A stretch of DNA of 64,000 bases from Shewanella sp. Choline-02u-19 (GTDB lineage Bacteria > Pseudomonadota > Gammaproteobacteria > Enterobacterales > Shewanellaceae): the NCBI RefSeq assembly GCF_002836205.1, contig NZ_PJBE01000012.1:930001-994000 (forward strand). Direction: 5' to 3'. A model generated the notes under the pieces. The model was not told the DNA's origin and did no database searches. It worked only from the letters and a program-made list of their open reading frames with translations. The position numbers were made by a program, and so were the translations under genes. Positions 17,571-25,813 of this stretch are shown here, piece by piece; positions within the stretch are counted from its first letter, which is position 1; the number at the start of each line of letters is the position of its first letter.

Positions 17571-18902
17571 TCAAAATTTACGCCCTCGCTTTAGTACCCA
17601 CCATGGAGCCATAGAGCTTTCTTCATGTGAACGTCTAACCACCTCGTTAATCAATGCAAAGAAACACACTAGGCGCATAAAAAGTGCATAAAATGGATAT
17701 AGGGGTAACCAGATGGCTAGCCTTAAATCCTGTTTCGGCCGTTCTGAAATAGCCAACAACACCAAGAGATAGAAAAACACTAAAACCATAGAATATAGGC
17801 TATAAATTACAGTGGATATGGATGCGATAAATTGCCATGGGTAGAGTAAAATGATACCAGCCCCATAAAGAACGATAATGAAAGGCATCAACACATTCTG
17901 TAAAAATCCATAGAATAAGGTAAATAAAAAAGTACCCCAGCCTAACAATTTTGGCGTAAATGCAGGCCAATGTTTTCTAAAATAGAGAAATAACAGATCG
18001 CCATCCCAGCGTAATCTTTGCATCACTAATGTTTTGAGATCTGCTGGGGCATCCGTGTGACCAATCGCCAACGTTGCAAATGGGATCTTCCAGTTCGGAT
18101 GCCGCTTAAAATACTGTTTAATTCTTACCGTTAAGTCTAAATCTTCAGCGGTATGAGTATCCCAACCGCCAATTTGCATCAAAAAATCTCGCCTGAACAC
18201 ACCAAATGCGCCAGAGATATTATTCAGTAAATTCCACTGAGCTAATCCCGTTTTACCTCCCTGCATGGAGATCAAATACTCGATAGATTGCATTCGGGTC
18301 CAGATGGATTCAGTGATGTTTCTTACTCTGAGCGCCCCGCCTAAAGCTGGTACATTTGGGTCTTCGAAATAGGGCACCACTTGATTGACCATATCGTTAT
18401 CAAAAGAGGTGTCAGCATCGGCATTGATGACAATTTCCCCCGACGCCATACTTAGACCAGCGTTCAACGTAGATACTCTTCCACCCCGTTGCCATTTAGG
18501 TAAAACAATAACTCGACGATTTTTCGACTTACAGGCTTTAGCACACGCCATCGCGACTCGATAAGTATCGCCATTTTGTACAGCCCCATCTACCACTGCG
18601 ATGATCTCAATCTCACCATCGTAAGTTTGCTCGACAAAAGAGTCGATGGTTGACTTAACAGCTGCTCCTTCGGCATAGCAAGTGATAACGCAAGACACTT
18701 TGGGCTTAAACAGTGATGTTTTCTGCGGCACCATAAACGTTGTGTAATACCAACGTAAAATACCTCCGACGACAATGATCATCAAAGGCATCTCATACAT
18801 AAGCACAAGGGGAATGAGCCACACAAAGAAAATTAGATGTTCACCCAGCTGATACCAAATATCGAGAACGATATAGCTGATGGTATTAAACTCACTTAGC
18901 AT
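17571..18902 (-). CDS. Processive family 2 glycosyltransferase (polysaccharide synthase)
   Basis: Inner-membrane synthase of 443 residues. Two N-terminal helices (about 20-50) precede the cytosolic GT-A domain, which carries all processive motifs: D105 in VVDGA, DAD at 162-164, ED at 253-254 in HTAEDLDL and QRLRW at 295-299. Four or five C-terminal membrane helices follow (about 315-420). This is the BcsA/Alg8/HasA layout, so it probably polymerises and translocates a glycan. No PilZ domain is fused at the C-terminus. The ATG at 18902 shares one base with the stop of the upstream gene (TAATG), showing translational coupling. The sugar cannot be deduced. Confidence 0.88.
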   Translation of the reverse strand: MLSEFNTISYIVLDIWYQLGEHLIFFVWLIPLVLMYEMPLMIIVVGGILRWYYTTFMVPQKTSLFKPKVSCVITCYAEGAAVKSTIDSFVEQTYDGEIEIIAVVDGAVQNGDTYRVAMACAKACKSKNRRVIVLPKWQRGGRVSTLNAGLSMASGEIVINADADTSFDNDMVNQVVPYFEDPNVPALGGALRVRNITESIWTRMQSIEYLISMQGGKTGLAQWNLLNNISGAFGVFRRDFLMQIGGWDTHTAEDLDLTVRIKQYFKRHPNWKIPFATLAIGHTDAPADLKTLVMQRLRWDGDLLFLYFRKHWPAFTPKLLGWGTFLFTLFYGFLQNVLMPFIIVLYGAGIILLYPWQFIASISTVIYSLYSMVLVFFYLLVLLAISERPKQDLRLAIWLPLYPFYALFMRLVCFFALINEVVRRSHEESSMAPWWVLKRGRKF

Positions 18903-20290
18903 TAGAGTGATTCCACGCTCGCTAATTTGTCTGTTAACCATATCTGAACATCATCACCCCAGTTTTTATCCGGTAGTGCAATTGCCCTGATGCTAACTTC
19001 AATATTAGAGACCGTTTGTCTACTTTTAAGCTCAAATATTTTGCTATAGATAACCTTAATTTGATCTATTTTTGTGAATGGCAAAAATAACAATAAGCCA
19101 TGAATTGGTGAATAGCTGCACGCATCAGTGTTACGAATCGTACTTCTGATCCTTTCCAATAATGCATCTAGATGGGCAAAGCCCTTAGTTTCCCCTTCTT
19201 GTGCAAGAAACGCATTTAGGTTTAACATTTGAATCGAGACTATCGTATGCTCATGTCCATGACGAATGGCTAACTGGTTCTGCCAGGTGATTAACCAATC
19301 AAACTGAGTGTTGGTCATTGCATCACCCGGGAGCAAAGCAAATAAGCCTTGATCTTTTCCCTGACGAACAATACGTCTGCCAGTTGTCTCCAGACGATAG
19401 TCATAAATATTACGCACCTGCAGATCAGCTAGCTTATTGTGAACCTTACAATGTAGACATTCAGCATCCACATTGGCTTCAATAAAAATAGAGTCACAAC
19501 CGCTACAATGTTGATTTTCAATCGGTCGATCATAATCGACACCAATATGACGTAGATTTTGGGTGCAATTTGGACAACTAAGCCCCAACTTTTTCTTGAA
19601 ACGATCCTGTTTTCCAATATGGCCACAATTAAAGCAATGCAGACTTGCCTGCATTTCAATCTCGATACTTTGACATTGAGGGCAAGTATCTATGTAGTTA
19701 AGGTGCCCAGATTGACAAGCGCCACAAAAGCGCACCCGATTAATTAAGCTATTAGACTCAATCCAACCTTTACGTTTGAGCGAGGTCAGCCAAGAAAAAC
19801 TCTCTTCAGGGGCAATTCCCCAGGAGTTGAGTAAGGGATAATTGAATAACGTGCTACTAGAAGGCACACTCTGAGGAGTTAAGATAAACTCAGGATGCAA
19901 CCAGAGGTATGCCAGTAGCTTGTAAGCATTATCATCATAATAGCGTAATTTAATCTGCTGCTTTCGTGACTTATACGTTTGATAATGCTGAGTGTAATCT
20001 TCATCCCACGTACCATTAGCCAAATACGGAGACAGCGGACTATCCTGCAAGACTAAAATAAGACAATGAGATGTTAACTCATGATGACGTAACGTCATCA
20101 ATACCTCATCTTGTACTTCCGTTGGCATAGATAGCACGATGCAATCGGGTAATAATTGCTTAACAATGATTTCGTTGGGCGTTTGTAAATATTCAAACTT
20201 AGCGTCAGTGGTTTTTGGCAGATCTTGGCCGATCCATAAAAAGAGCTCCTGAAATAGCTCTCCATCATTACTCATTCCACTTACCAACAT
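18902..20290 (-). CDS. Multi-zinc-ribbon (TackOD1-like) protein with a degenerate GGDEF domain; putative c-di-GMP receptor
   Basis: 462 residues in three parts. Residues 1-110 look like a receiver-type alpha/beta fold without clear phosphoacceptor motifs. Residues 185-285 hold six CxxC knuckles (189/192, 203/206, 219/222, 239/242, 262/265, 278/281), as in the TackOD1 metal-binding domain. Residues about 325-440 align with a GGDEF domain, but the active site reads PIHGL (395-399) instead of GGDEF. Exactly five residues upstream is RNTD (386-389), which is the RxxD inhibitory c-di-GMP site in register. PelD uses this combination to bind c-di-GMP. Cytosolic; no membrane helix seen. It starts the polysaccharide operon, and its stop overlaps the synthase start. 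TackOD1 is named from memory. Confidence 0.72.
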   Translation of the reverse strand: MLVSGMSNDGELFQELFLWIGQDLPKTTDAKFEYLQTPNEIIVKQLLPDCIVLSMPTEVQDEVLMTLRHHELTSHCLILVLQDSPLSPYLANGTWDEDYTQHYQTYKSRKQQIKLRYYDDNAYKLLAYLWLHPEFILTPQSVPSSSTLFNYPLLNSWGIAPEESFSWLTSLKRKGWIESNSLINRVRFCGACQSGHLNYIDTCPQCQSIEIEMQASLHCFNCGHIGKQDRFKKKLGLSCPNCTQNLRHIGVDYDRPIENQHCSGCDSIFIEANVDAECLHCKVHNKLADLQVRNIYDYRLETTGRRIVRQGKDQGLFALLPGDAMTNTQFDWLITWQNQLAIRHGHEHTIVSIQMLNLNAFLAQEGETKGFAHLDALLERIRSTIRNTDACSYSPIHGLLLFLPFTKIDQIKVIYSKIFELKSRQTVSNIEVSIRAIALPDKNWGDDVQIWLTDKLASVESL

Positions 20291-20913
20291 ACCATTCCGT
20301 CCCTTCTATAAATGTAATCGCTGCAACTCAAGTAGAGCAACAAAATAACAAGCAGCTATTAACAGTGTAGGAAAGTTAAGCACTAACTGCCGTAACACTA
20401 GCTACATTTAATTAATTTATTCTTGTGATTCAATTGGATAAAGAACAATTAACTGACGGAGCTTATTATTTAACTGTATGACATTCAATCGAAATGAACA
20501 AAATTTAATAAGTGAAGCTGGACTCAAACAATAAGTGTAAAACTCGTAGTTAACCCTAGTCGGGTGTTAGCCATAGAGAGTTTTAGGAACAAATTACCTA
20601 ATAACGCTATTGGTATTTTCATTAGTATGTATTTTGCGAAATTTGTGTGAGGCTCGGAAAAATACGTAGTTGCTGCCGTTTCATTACAACCGACTTAAGC
20701 CTTAATAGGGCAAATAGTTTCAATCGTTAATTACTCACTATTAAGTATCAAAAAACGTACATGCCATTATAAACAATATGTATTTTTTCAAATGACTCAT
20801 AAAAACTCTGTAACATATAGCTTGTCACACATGCGCGAATAGATATTGTTTTTACTATATACTTCTTGCCGGTTTACTTAATATAAATATTAGCAATATA
20901 GGTAAAGAATTAA
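20291..20913. other. Long AT-rich divergent intergenic region
   Basis: 623 bases without a convincing ORF separate the minus-strand polysaccharide operon from the plus-strand LysE gene. The region is strongly AT-rich and must hold both promoters. No clear terminator, tRNA or repeat was recognised. Its length, unusual for this window, would suit multi-input control of the polysaccharide operon, but no specific binding site can be supported by eye. Confidence 0.5.
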
Positions 20914-21528
20914 ATGAGTTTTAGTGCATGGCTAGGTTTGCTAGCTATCTGTTGTTTGGGAGCGATGTCTCCTGGGCCTAGCTTGGCGATGGTGGTAAGG
21001 CATACCCTTGGTGGCGGTAGAACCAAAGGGATTATCTGTGCATGGGCTCACTCTATTGGTATTGGGGTGTATGCACTGGTAACGTTATTAGGGCTTGCCG
21101 TGGTGTTGAAGAAGGCGCCAATGGTGTTCAATGCTATAGCGATCATCGGTGCATTGTATTTAGCTTACATGGGCGTCCAAGCACTGCGTTCAAAAGGTGG
21201 CATGTCTGATAAGTTAGCTGCAGGTAAGTCGACTGATGCGTTAACGGCTGCACGAGATGGTTTAGCTATTTCGTTATTTAACCCCAAGATTATGTTGTTC
21301 TTTTTAGCTCTCTTCAGTCAATTTGTCATGGTGGCAGACAATATGACTGCAAAAGGACTGATTGTATTAACACCGCTGATTGTCGATGGTCTTTGGTATA
21401 CCTTAATTGCGTTAGTATTGTCGCATTCAGCGGTATTGCCAAAGCTACGTGAAAAAGCCGCACTTATCGATAAACTGTCTGGTGTGGTCTTGATTTTGTT
21501 AGCCATAAGAGTGCTGGCGAGCTTATAA
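20914..21528 (+). CDS. LysE/RhtB-family amino-acid exporter
   Basis: 204 residues with about six membrane helices. The family signature is GAMSPGPSLAMVVRHTLGGGRTKGI (GPS/GP motif; residues 16-40, long enough that only key residues matter: P20, G21, P22, G33-35) and NPKIMLFF near 126. Members export basic amino acids, homoserine/threonine or other small metabolites; the substrate is not evident here. ATG 20914 follows a GGTAAAG site. Closed by a perfect hairpin terminator at 21541-21576. Confidence 0.88.
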   Translation: MSFSAWLGLLAICCLGAMSPGPSLAMVVRHTLGGGRTKGIICAWAHSIGIGVYALVTLLGLAVVLKKAPMVFNAIAIIGALYLAYMGVQALRSKGGMSDKLAAGKSTDALTAARDGLAISLFNPKIMLFFLALFSQFVMVADNMTAKGLIVLTPLIVDGLWYTLIALVLSHSAVLPKLREKAALIDKLSGVVLILLAIRVLASL

Positions 21529-21540
21529 GTCTACACGAGT

Positions 21541-21578
21541 AACAAAAACGCCATCATAACTGATGGCGTTTTTGTTTG
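21541..21578. terminator. Bidirectional intrinsic terminator
   Basis: A perfect 16-bp inverted repeat (21541-21556 with 21561-21576) with a TAAC loop and terminal A/T runs. It separates the convergent LysE and DUF3144 genes. Confidence 0.9.
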
Positions 21579-21594
21579 TTTTACAGCGTGTTCA

Positions 21595-21915
21595 CTAAGA
21601 GTTAAATTGTTGCACTGAATCATCTTTAGCTGGCTCTTCAGCTTTTGGCTGTGATGGATTTTTAATATGATCTTCGATGTTGTCTTTCAACATCTCTTTA
21701 TATTCGTTACCAAACCACTCTACAGCATTATCTTTCTCAGCGGCTAGATCAGCTGACTTGAGTGATGCTTCAAATGCATTGAAACGCGCTGCGGCAAAAC
21801 GTAATCCAGTGCCGACTTTACCGACATCCTGTTCTGTTGCTGAAATTTCGTTGGCCAATGCAATGAATTGATCGGCTATTTCAAAAATGGTAGTTTCTTT
21901 TTTAGCTTCTGACAT
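21595..21915 (-). CDS. DUF3144-like small protein
   Basis: 106-residue acidic, helical, soluble protein. The segment IADQFIALANEIS..EQDVGKVGTGLRFAAARFNAFEA fits the DUF3144 pattern (FI.LAN, V..GL..AAARFNAF; key residues 12-50). The C-terminus is a charged, proline-containing disordered tail. The function is unknown. It is monocistronic on the minus strand, with no partner gene close enough to suggest a role. Family call from memory. Confidence 0.65.
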   Translation of the reverse strand: MSEAKKETTIFEIADQFIALANEISATEQDVGKVGTGLRFAAARFNAFEASLKSADLAAEKDNAVEWFGNEYKEMLKDNIEDHIKNPSQPKAEEPAKDDSVQQFNS

Positions 21916-21991
21916 TCTGCTTATGCTCTTAGTGATTGATATTCTAAACCCTGATTCTATCGTAAATTAGCACTTAAGAAATCATTAGTTA

Positions 21992-22537
21992 TTAACTATT
22001 GGGATCTGAATCGGTAATAACGCTACCATCGCGAGAATCATAGTAGATGGACATAGTCTGTTCTGGAAGGTAGTAAAAGTAGCATTGATCCGGTCCTTGA
22101 TATACGGCACGATAAACGGCATCTACAGTATCTGCGGAGTTTGAGACAAGTGGGGCATCTTCTAATATGGTTCGCCAAACCGACATGCAGTCGTTGGTGT
22201 TATTCAATCGAGGACTGGATTCCAATGGTGGGTAATTCTGAGCCGGAAACCCCCAAAGGTTAATATCTAACTGACCAGATGCGCCACCACCGAACACTTG
22301 CAAGTTATCAGCGGGCCCCGAGTTCCCTGCGGCAGCCCATTTTACGTTAGCTAATGTAATACCGCCTTTAAAAGCACCGCCAGTCGCTTCATGTGTTGCT
22401 GTCTCGGCATCTTGTCTTAGGTTAATAAATTTTGGCATCGCGATAATAGCGATGATCCCTAAAATGATGATAGCAACAATGAGTTCAATAAGTGTGAAGC
22501 CGTGATGACGTTTACTTTTTGTCACGATTAGGTCCAT
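21992..22537 (-). CDS. MSHA-like type IV pilin-like protein (second of a tandem pair)
   Basis: 181 residues. A 13-residue basic leader ends in Gly, followed by FTLIELIVAIIILG, the type III signal cleaved and methylated by PilD, and then an N-terminal alpha helix. The C-terminal globular domain has two cysteines (NDCMSVW near 116 and DQCYFYYL near 151) likely to form the pilin disulfide. It is clearly homologous to the upstream gene product, with shared signatures TGGAFK.G, FPAQ/WPAQ, DC.SVW and a terminal DSDP.S. It lies 37 bases after that gene. Minor pilin or pseudopilin role is likely; no assembly genes are in the window. Confidence 0.85.
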   Translation of the reverse strand: MDLIVTKSKRHHGFTLIELIVAIIILGIIAIIAMPKFINLRQDAETATHEATGGAFKGGITLANVKWAAAGNSGPADNLQVFGGGASGQLDINLWGFPAQNYPPLESSPRLNNTNDCMSVWRTILEDAPLVSNSADTVDAVYRAVYQGPDQCYFYYLPEQTMSIYYDSRDGSVITDSDPNS

Positions 22538-22573
22538 TTTTCAGTACTTTCTCTGAGTTAAGATTAGCTCATT

Positions 22574-23119
22574 TTAACTGCTTGGATCTGAGTCTACTGT
22601 AACTGAACCTAAATTAGAATCGTACCGAATGGATAGATTGGTATTGTCTCTATAGCTGAATGTACAAGTCGCGTTAGTATAAGTCGCTTTGTAATGGGTT
22701 TCATTAGTGTTGGCGTTATCAGACACGCTGGGCTCATCACCTTGAAAGAGAACTTCCCACACTGAGATACAGTCTTCGACATTATCAAGTGCAGGTGACG
22801 CTTCGTTACCTTGAGAATAGTGCTGTGCAGGCCAACCGTTAGCATTAAAGTCAACCTCGCCATCTTGAGCGGTGCCGAATACGGGTAAGTCTTCAGCAGG
22901 GCCGCTGCCAACTTTTACTGCCCATACTGCTCGCGCGAGATCAACCCCAGACTTAAATGCACCGCCCGTGCCCTTAACCATTGATACTTGTGCATCTTCT
23001 GAGATATTGACAAATTTCGGTACGGCCACTACAGCCAATATACCTAAAATAATAATGACAACAACGAGCTCTATTAAGGTGAATCCAGATTGGGGTTTAA
23101 CAGTAGAAGAGTACAACAT
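22574..23119 (-). CDS. MSHA-like type IV pilin-like protein (first of a tandem pair)
   Basis: About 181 residues from ATG 23119; starts at 23131 and 23140 are in frame and would lengthen only the leader. The leader MLYSSTVKPQSG is followed by FTLIELVVVIIILG, a PilD-processed class III signal. Two conserved cysteines (EDCISVW and ATCTFSY) lie in the C-terminal domain, which ends VDSDPSS. It is paralogous to the following gene. The N-terminal helix and TGGAFKSGVDLA resemble MSHA pilins. It could be structural or adhesive; no platform, ATPase or peptidase genes are nearby. Confidence 0.85.
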   Translation of the reverse strand: MLYSSTVKPQSGFTLIELVVVIIILGILAVVAVPKFVNISEDAQVSMVKGTGGAFKSGVDLARAVWAVKVGSGPAEDLPVFGTAQDGEVDFNANGWPAQHYSQGNEASPALDNVEDCISVWEVLFQGDEPSVSDNANTNETHYKATYTNATCTFSYRDNTNLSIRYDSNLGSVTVDSDPSS

Positions 23120-23343
23120 GTGGCTGGCCATCCTGGGCAAATTTGAACGCGCATTTTAACATCAAAAATACCGAATACCAATCGCTTAACGATAAATTCA
23201 CGTAATACCAGGGGATAATTGTGATTAACTGCCGTACTCGTTTGATGGCTCTTTAGTCACAAATATGATTATAAATGCCTTAACTGATTGCCAGCGATAA
23301 TGTGAACTCTTACTATCAATAAAACATTTTAGTGAGCTCTCCG

Positions 23344-24012
23344 ATGACAATTAATTCAACCTGGAAAACCTTCATCCAGGCGCAACAGCAACAAGATTAC
23401 TATATGGCACTAGAAACCTTTGTTGAGGCTGAGCGAACTGCCGGTAAAGTGATCTTCCCACCTAAAGAACAGATATTATCAGCATTTGAATATACGCCGT
23501 TAAATGAGGTTCGAGTCGTTCTGATAGGGCAAGATCCATATCATGGACCCAATCAGGCGCATGGGCTGTGTTTCTCGGTACAAAAAGGGGTAAAAGTGCC
23601 ACCCTCTTTAGTTAATATGTATAAGGAACTGGCTAGCGATATAGACGGCTTTACGATCCCAGAGCATGGCAACCTGTTACCGTGGGCACAGCAAGGGGTG
23701 TTAATGCTAAATACAGTGCTTACGGTCGAGCAGGGTAAAGCGCATTCTCATGCCAAGTCCGGTTGGGAAATGTTCACTCAAAACGTGTTATTGCATCTCA
23801 ATGAGCAGCCTCAACCTATAATATTTGTGCTTTGGGGGGCTCATGCTAAAAAGAAAGGCAAAGTCATTACCGCAGGGCATCATCAAATCGTTTCTGGCCC
23901 ACATCCTTCGCCATTATCTGCCTACCGAGGTTTTTTTGGCTGTAAGCATTTCTCTCATGTAAATCAGCTGCTTGAGCAGCAGGGCTCCACAGCGATTAAT
24001 TGGCAGGTTTAG
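23344..24012 (+). CDS. ung: Uracil-DNA glycosylase
   Basis: Removes uracil from DNA in base-excision repair. Family 1 motifs are complete: GQDPYHG (catalytic Asp, near 60), FSVQKGVKVPPSL, LLLN-type VLMLNTVLTVE and the C-terminal HPSPLSAYRGFFG loop that intercalates the helix. The 222 residues from ATG 23344 match the family. GTG 23332 is an in-frame alternative, but AGTGAG is better spaced for the ATG. Monocistronic, convergent with the cyclo-ligase gene. Confidence 0.96.
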   Translation: MTINSTWKTFIQAQQQQDYYMALETFVEAERTAGKVIFPPKEQILSAFEYTPLNEVRVVLIGQDPYHGPNQAHGLCFSVQKGVKVPPSLVNMYKELASDIDGFTIPEHGNLLPWAQQGVLMLNTVLTVEQGKAHSHAKSGWEMFTQNVLLHLNEQPQPIIFVLWGAHAKKKGKVITAGHHQIVSGPHPSPLSAYRGFFGCKHFSHVNQLLEQQGSTAINWQV

Positions 24013-24041
24013 TTTTCATTACCGGTTGCAATGGCTAGCCC

Positions 24042-24692
24042 CTAGTCAAATGAGTAGTTTTTTGAGGGGGTAATGATAAATGGTAAAGGCACATCCCAAT
24101 GTTCGCAAGCCAGCTTAGTCACCAGCTGACAATCATGAGCATAGCCAATGGGGAACGGTTTTCCGCATGTTTGCCAGTTGGCTAAGGTTCTGTCGTAATA
24201 GCCGCCGCCCATACCCATTCTGTTGCCTTGGTCATCAAAGGCGACCAGCGGGGTTATCACTACATCCAACTGATGCGGTAAGATCATTTGGGTTATATCT
24301 AAGTGTGGCTCCCAAATACCTAAGCTATTTTTCTCAACAGTAGTGTCTTCGTCATAGCGAAGAAAGATAAGATTGCCTGCGGTAAAGGGGTGCAGCCTTG
24401 GCAAGTACACATGAATGCCTTGTTGCCAAAGTGTTTTGATTAACACTTGAGTATCCAGTTCGCCGTCATTGGTCAGATATAACGCGACCTTATCTGCCTT
24501 CAGTTGTTTGAGTTTTTGCAGTGCTTTTATTGCTGCCGTATTAGCGAAAATAGACTGTTGCACACTGCTTAAGTTGCGGCGAGCAACGCGTATCGCTTGG
24601 CGAATGGCTTTTGGCGAGGTGACCGCTGGAGTCTTGGCATGGGACCTAGCTATTTTTTGAGGAGATATCTTGGGCGTCGGTGTCTGGGGCAT
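24042..24692 (-). CDS. fau: 5-formyltetrahydrofolate cyclo-ligase family protein
   Basis: ATP-dependent conversion of 5-formyl-THF to 5,10-methenyl-THF. From ATG 24692 it has 216 residues, slightly longer than the usual 180-200. A basic N-terminal stretch (K/P/T-rich, about 1-25) precedes the first conserved helix (AIRQAIRVARRNLS). The signature MGMGGGYYDRTL near 160 and PIGYAHDCQLV near 183 are diagnostic. A TTG at 24752 would add 20 residues. The true start is unsure because no good ribosome site is visible. The 6S RNA often found upstream of this gene in gammaproteobacteria is not here. Confidence 0.9.
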   Translation of the reverse strand: MPQTPTPKISPQKIARSHAKTPAVTSPKAIRQAIRVARRNLSSVQQSIFANTAAIKALQKLKQLKADKVALYLTNDGELDTQVLIKTLWQQGIHVYLPRLHPFTAGNLIFLRYDEDTTVEKNSLGIWEPHLDITQMILPHQLDVVITPLVAFDDQGNRMGMGGGYYDRTLANWQTCGKPFPIGYAHDCQLVTKLACEHWDVPLPFIITPSKNYSFD

Positions 24693-24819
24693 CGTTGTCG
24701 CTAATCCATTTAAGTTCTTATGGAGTCTATCGGCTGTTAATCGGTATCGCAATTGGATTTAGCTGATGCTTCAATTCACGAGTGAGTTAATAGTGAGAGA
24801 TTACAGGCTACAACGACAT

Positions 24820-24854
24820 AAAAAAGCCCAACACTGTCGGTTGGGCTTTTTTAT
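24820..24854. terminator. Intrinsic terminator after the RIO kinase gene
   Basis: AAAAAGCCCAAC (24821-24832) pairs with GTTGGGCTTTTT (24840-24851) around a 7-base loop, with long A and T tracts. It lies 30 bases past the RIO kinase stop on the minus strand and ahead of the cyclo-ligase gene. Confidence 0.9.
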
Positions 24855-24881
24855 GATTAACTTGTGGAGTTGCAGGTCTGC

Positions 24882-25745
24882 CTAATACTCATCTTGCTCA
24901 GCGGCATCACTAATTCGCTCTTTACGTTCTTGTTCCTCTTCGAATGCTGCTTGGATCTCTTCCAATACGGCATTGATATCGGCGGTATGTTCGCTCTCAA
25001 TAAATTCGCCAGTTAATTCACTATCTGCTGACAGATCGCCAGATTCAAATTTTAGCCACATCTCTTGTGCATATTTGGTTTTTAGCACTGAGGGAGCAAA
25101 CTGGCCATAATATTGGGTCATGTTGTTCACATCACGCAATAACATGCGCTTGGCATTGTTATTTGCTGCAGCATCGACAGCTTGAGGCAGATCGATAATC
25201 ACTGGGCCTTTATCATCTAGCAGCACATTAAATTCAGACAGGTCGCCATGAATAAGTCCAGCACAAAGCATACGCTGCACATCTTTCATTACTTGATAAT
25301 GATGGGCAATGGCCATCTCTTCAGTAAGGCTAATATCGTTTAATCTCGGCGCTACGAAGCCGGCGTCATCGGTAACCAGCTCCATCAATAATACGCCGTC
25401 AAAACAGCCATAGGGTTGAGGCACTCGCACTCCAGCATCAGCTAGGCGATACAAAGCATCTACTTCGGCATTCTGCCAGGCATTCTCTTGTTCTTGACGG
25501 CCGTAATTGGAACCTTTTTCCATCGCACGAGTACGTCGGCTATTGCGGCCTTTACGGCCCTCACGATATTCGACTGCTTTTTTAAAACTACGTTTGTCAG
25601 CTTCTTTGTAGATTTTAGCGCAGCGGACATCATCACCACATCTTACGATGTAGACGTCGGCTTCTTTGCCACTCATTAATGGACGAACAACTTCGTCTAT
25701 TAATCCTTCATCAACCAATGGTTGGAGTCGTTTAGGGGTTTTCAT
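24882..25745 (-). CDS. RIO1-family serine protein kinase
   Basis: Atypical protein kinase of 287 residues. It has the nucleotide-binding segment KEADVYIVRCGDDVRCAKIYKE (key residues: K23-D26, catalytic Lys44), catalytic loop IHGDLSEFN (about 164-172) and metal-binding VIIDLPQAVD (about 181-190), all in the RIO pattern. Such bacterial kinases (PA4780 type) have been linked to stress tolerance, but substrates are not known. The C-terminus is very acidic (Glu-rich, about 245-287). ATG 25745; followed by a strong terminator. Confidence 0.9.
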   Translation of the reverse strand: MKTPKRLQPLVDEGLIDEVVRPLMSGKEADVYIVRCGDDVRCAKIYKEADKRSFKKAVEYREGRKGRNSRRTRAMEKGSNYGRQEQENAWQNAEVDALYRLADAGVRVPQPYGCFDGVLLMELVTDDAGFVAPRLNDISLTEEMAIAHHYQVMKDVQRMLCAGLIHGDLSEFNVLLDDKGPVIIDLPQAVDAAANNNAKRMLLRDVNNMTQYYGQFAPSVLKTKYAQEMWLKFESGDLSADSELTGEFIESEHTADINAVLEEIQAAFEEEQERKERISDAAEQDEY

Positions 25746-25813
25746 AGTGCCCTTATACCCTACTTAAGCAAGCTATGGAACCAAAGTGCGGATCTTCATC
25801 ATAAAAGATGCTT

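Noticed and set aside
24693..24881. 6S RNA upstream of the cyclo-ligase gene, as in many gammaproteobacteria
   Set aside because: Only about 190 bases separate the genes, and they hold a strong terminator; no 6S-like long hairpin is present.
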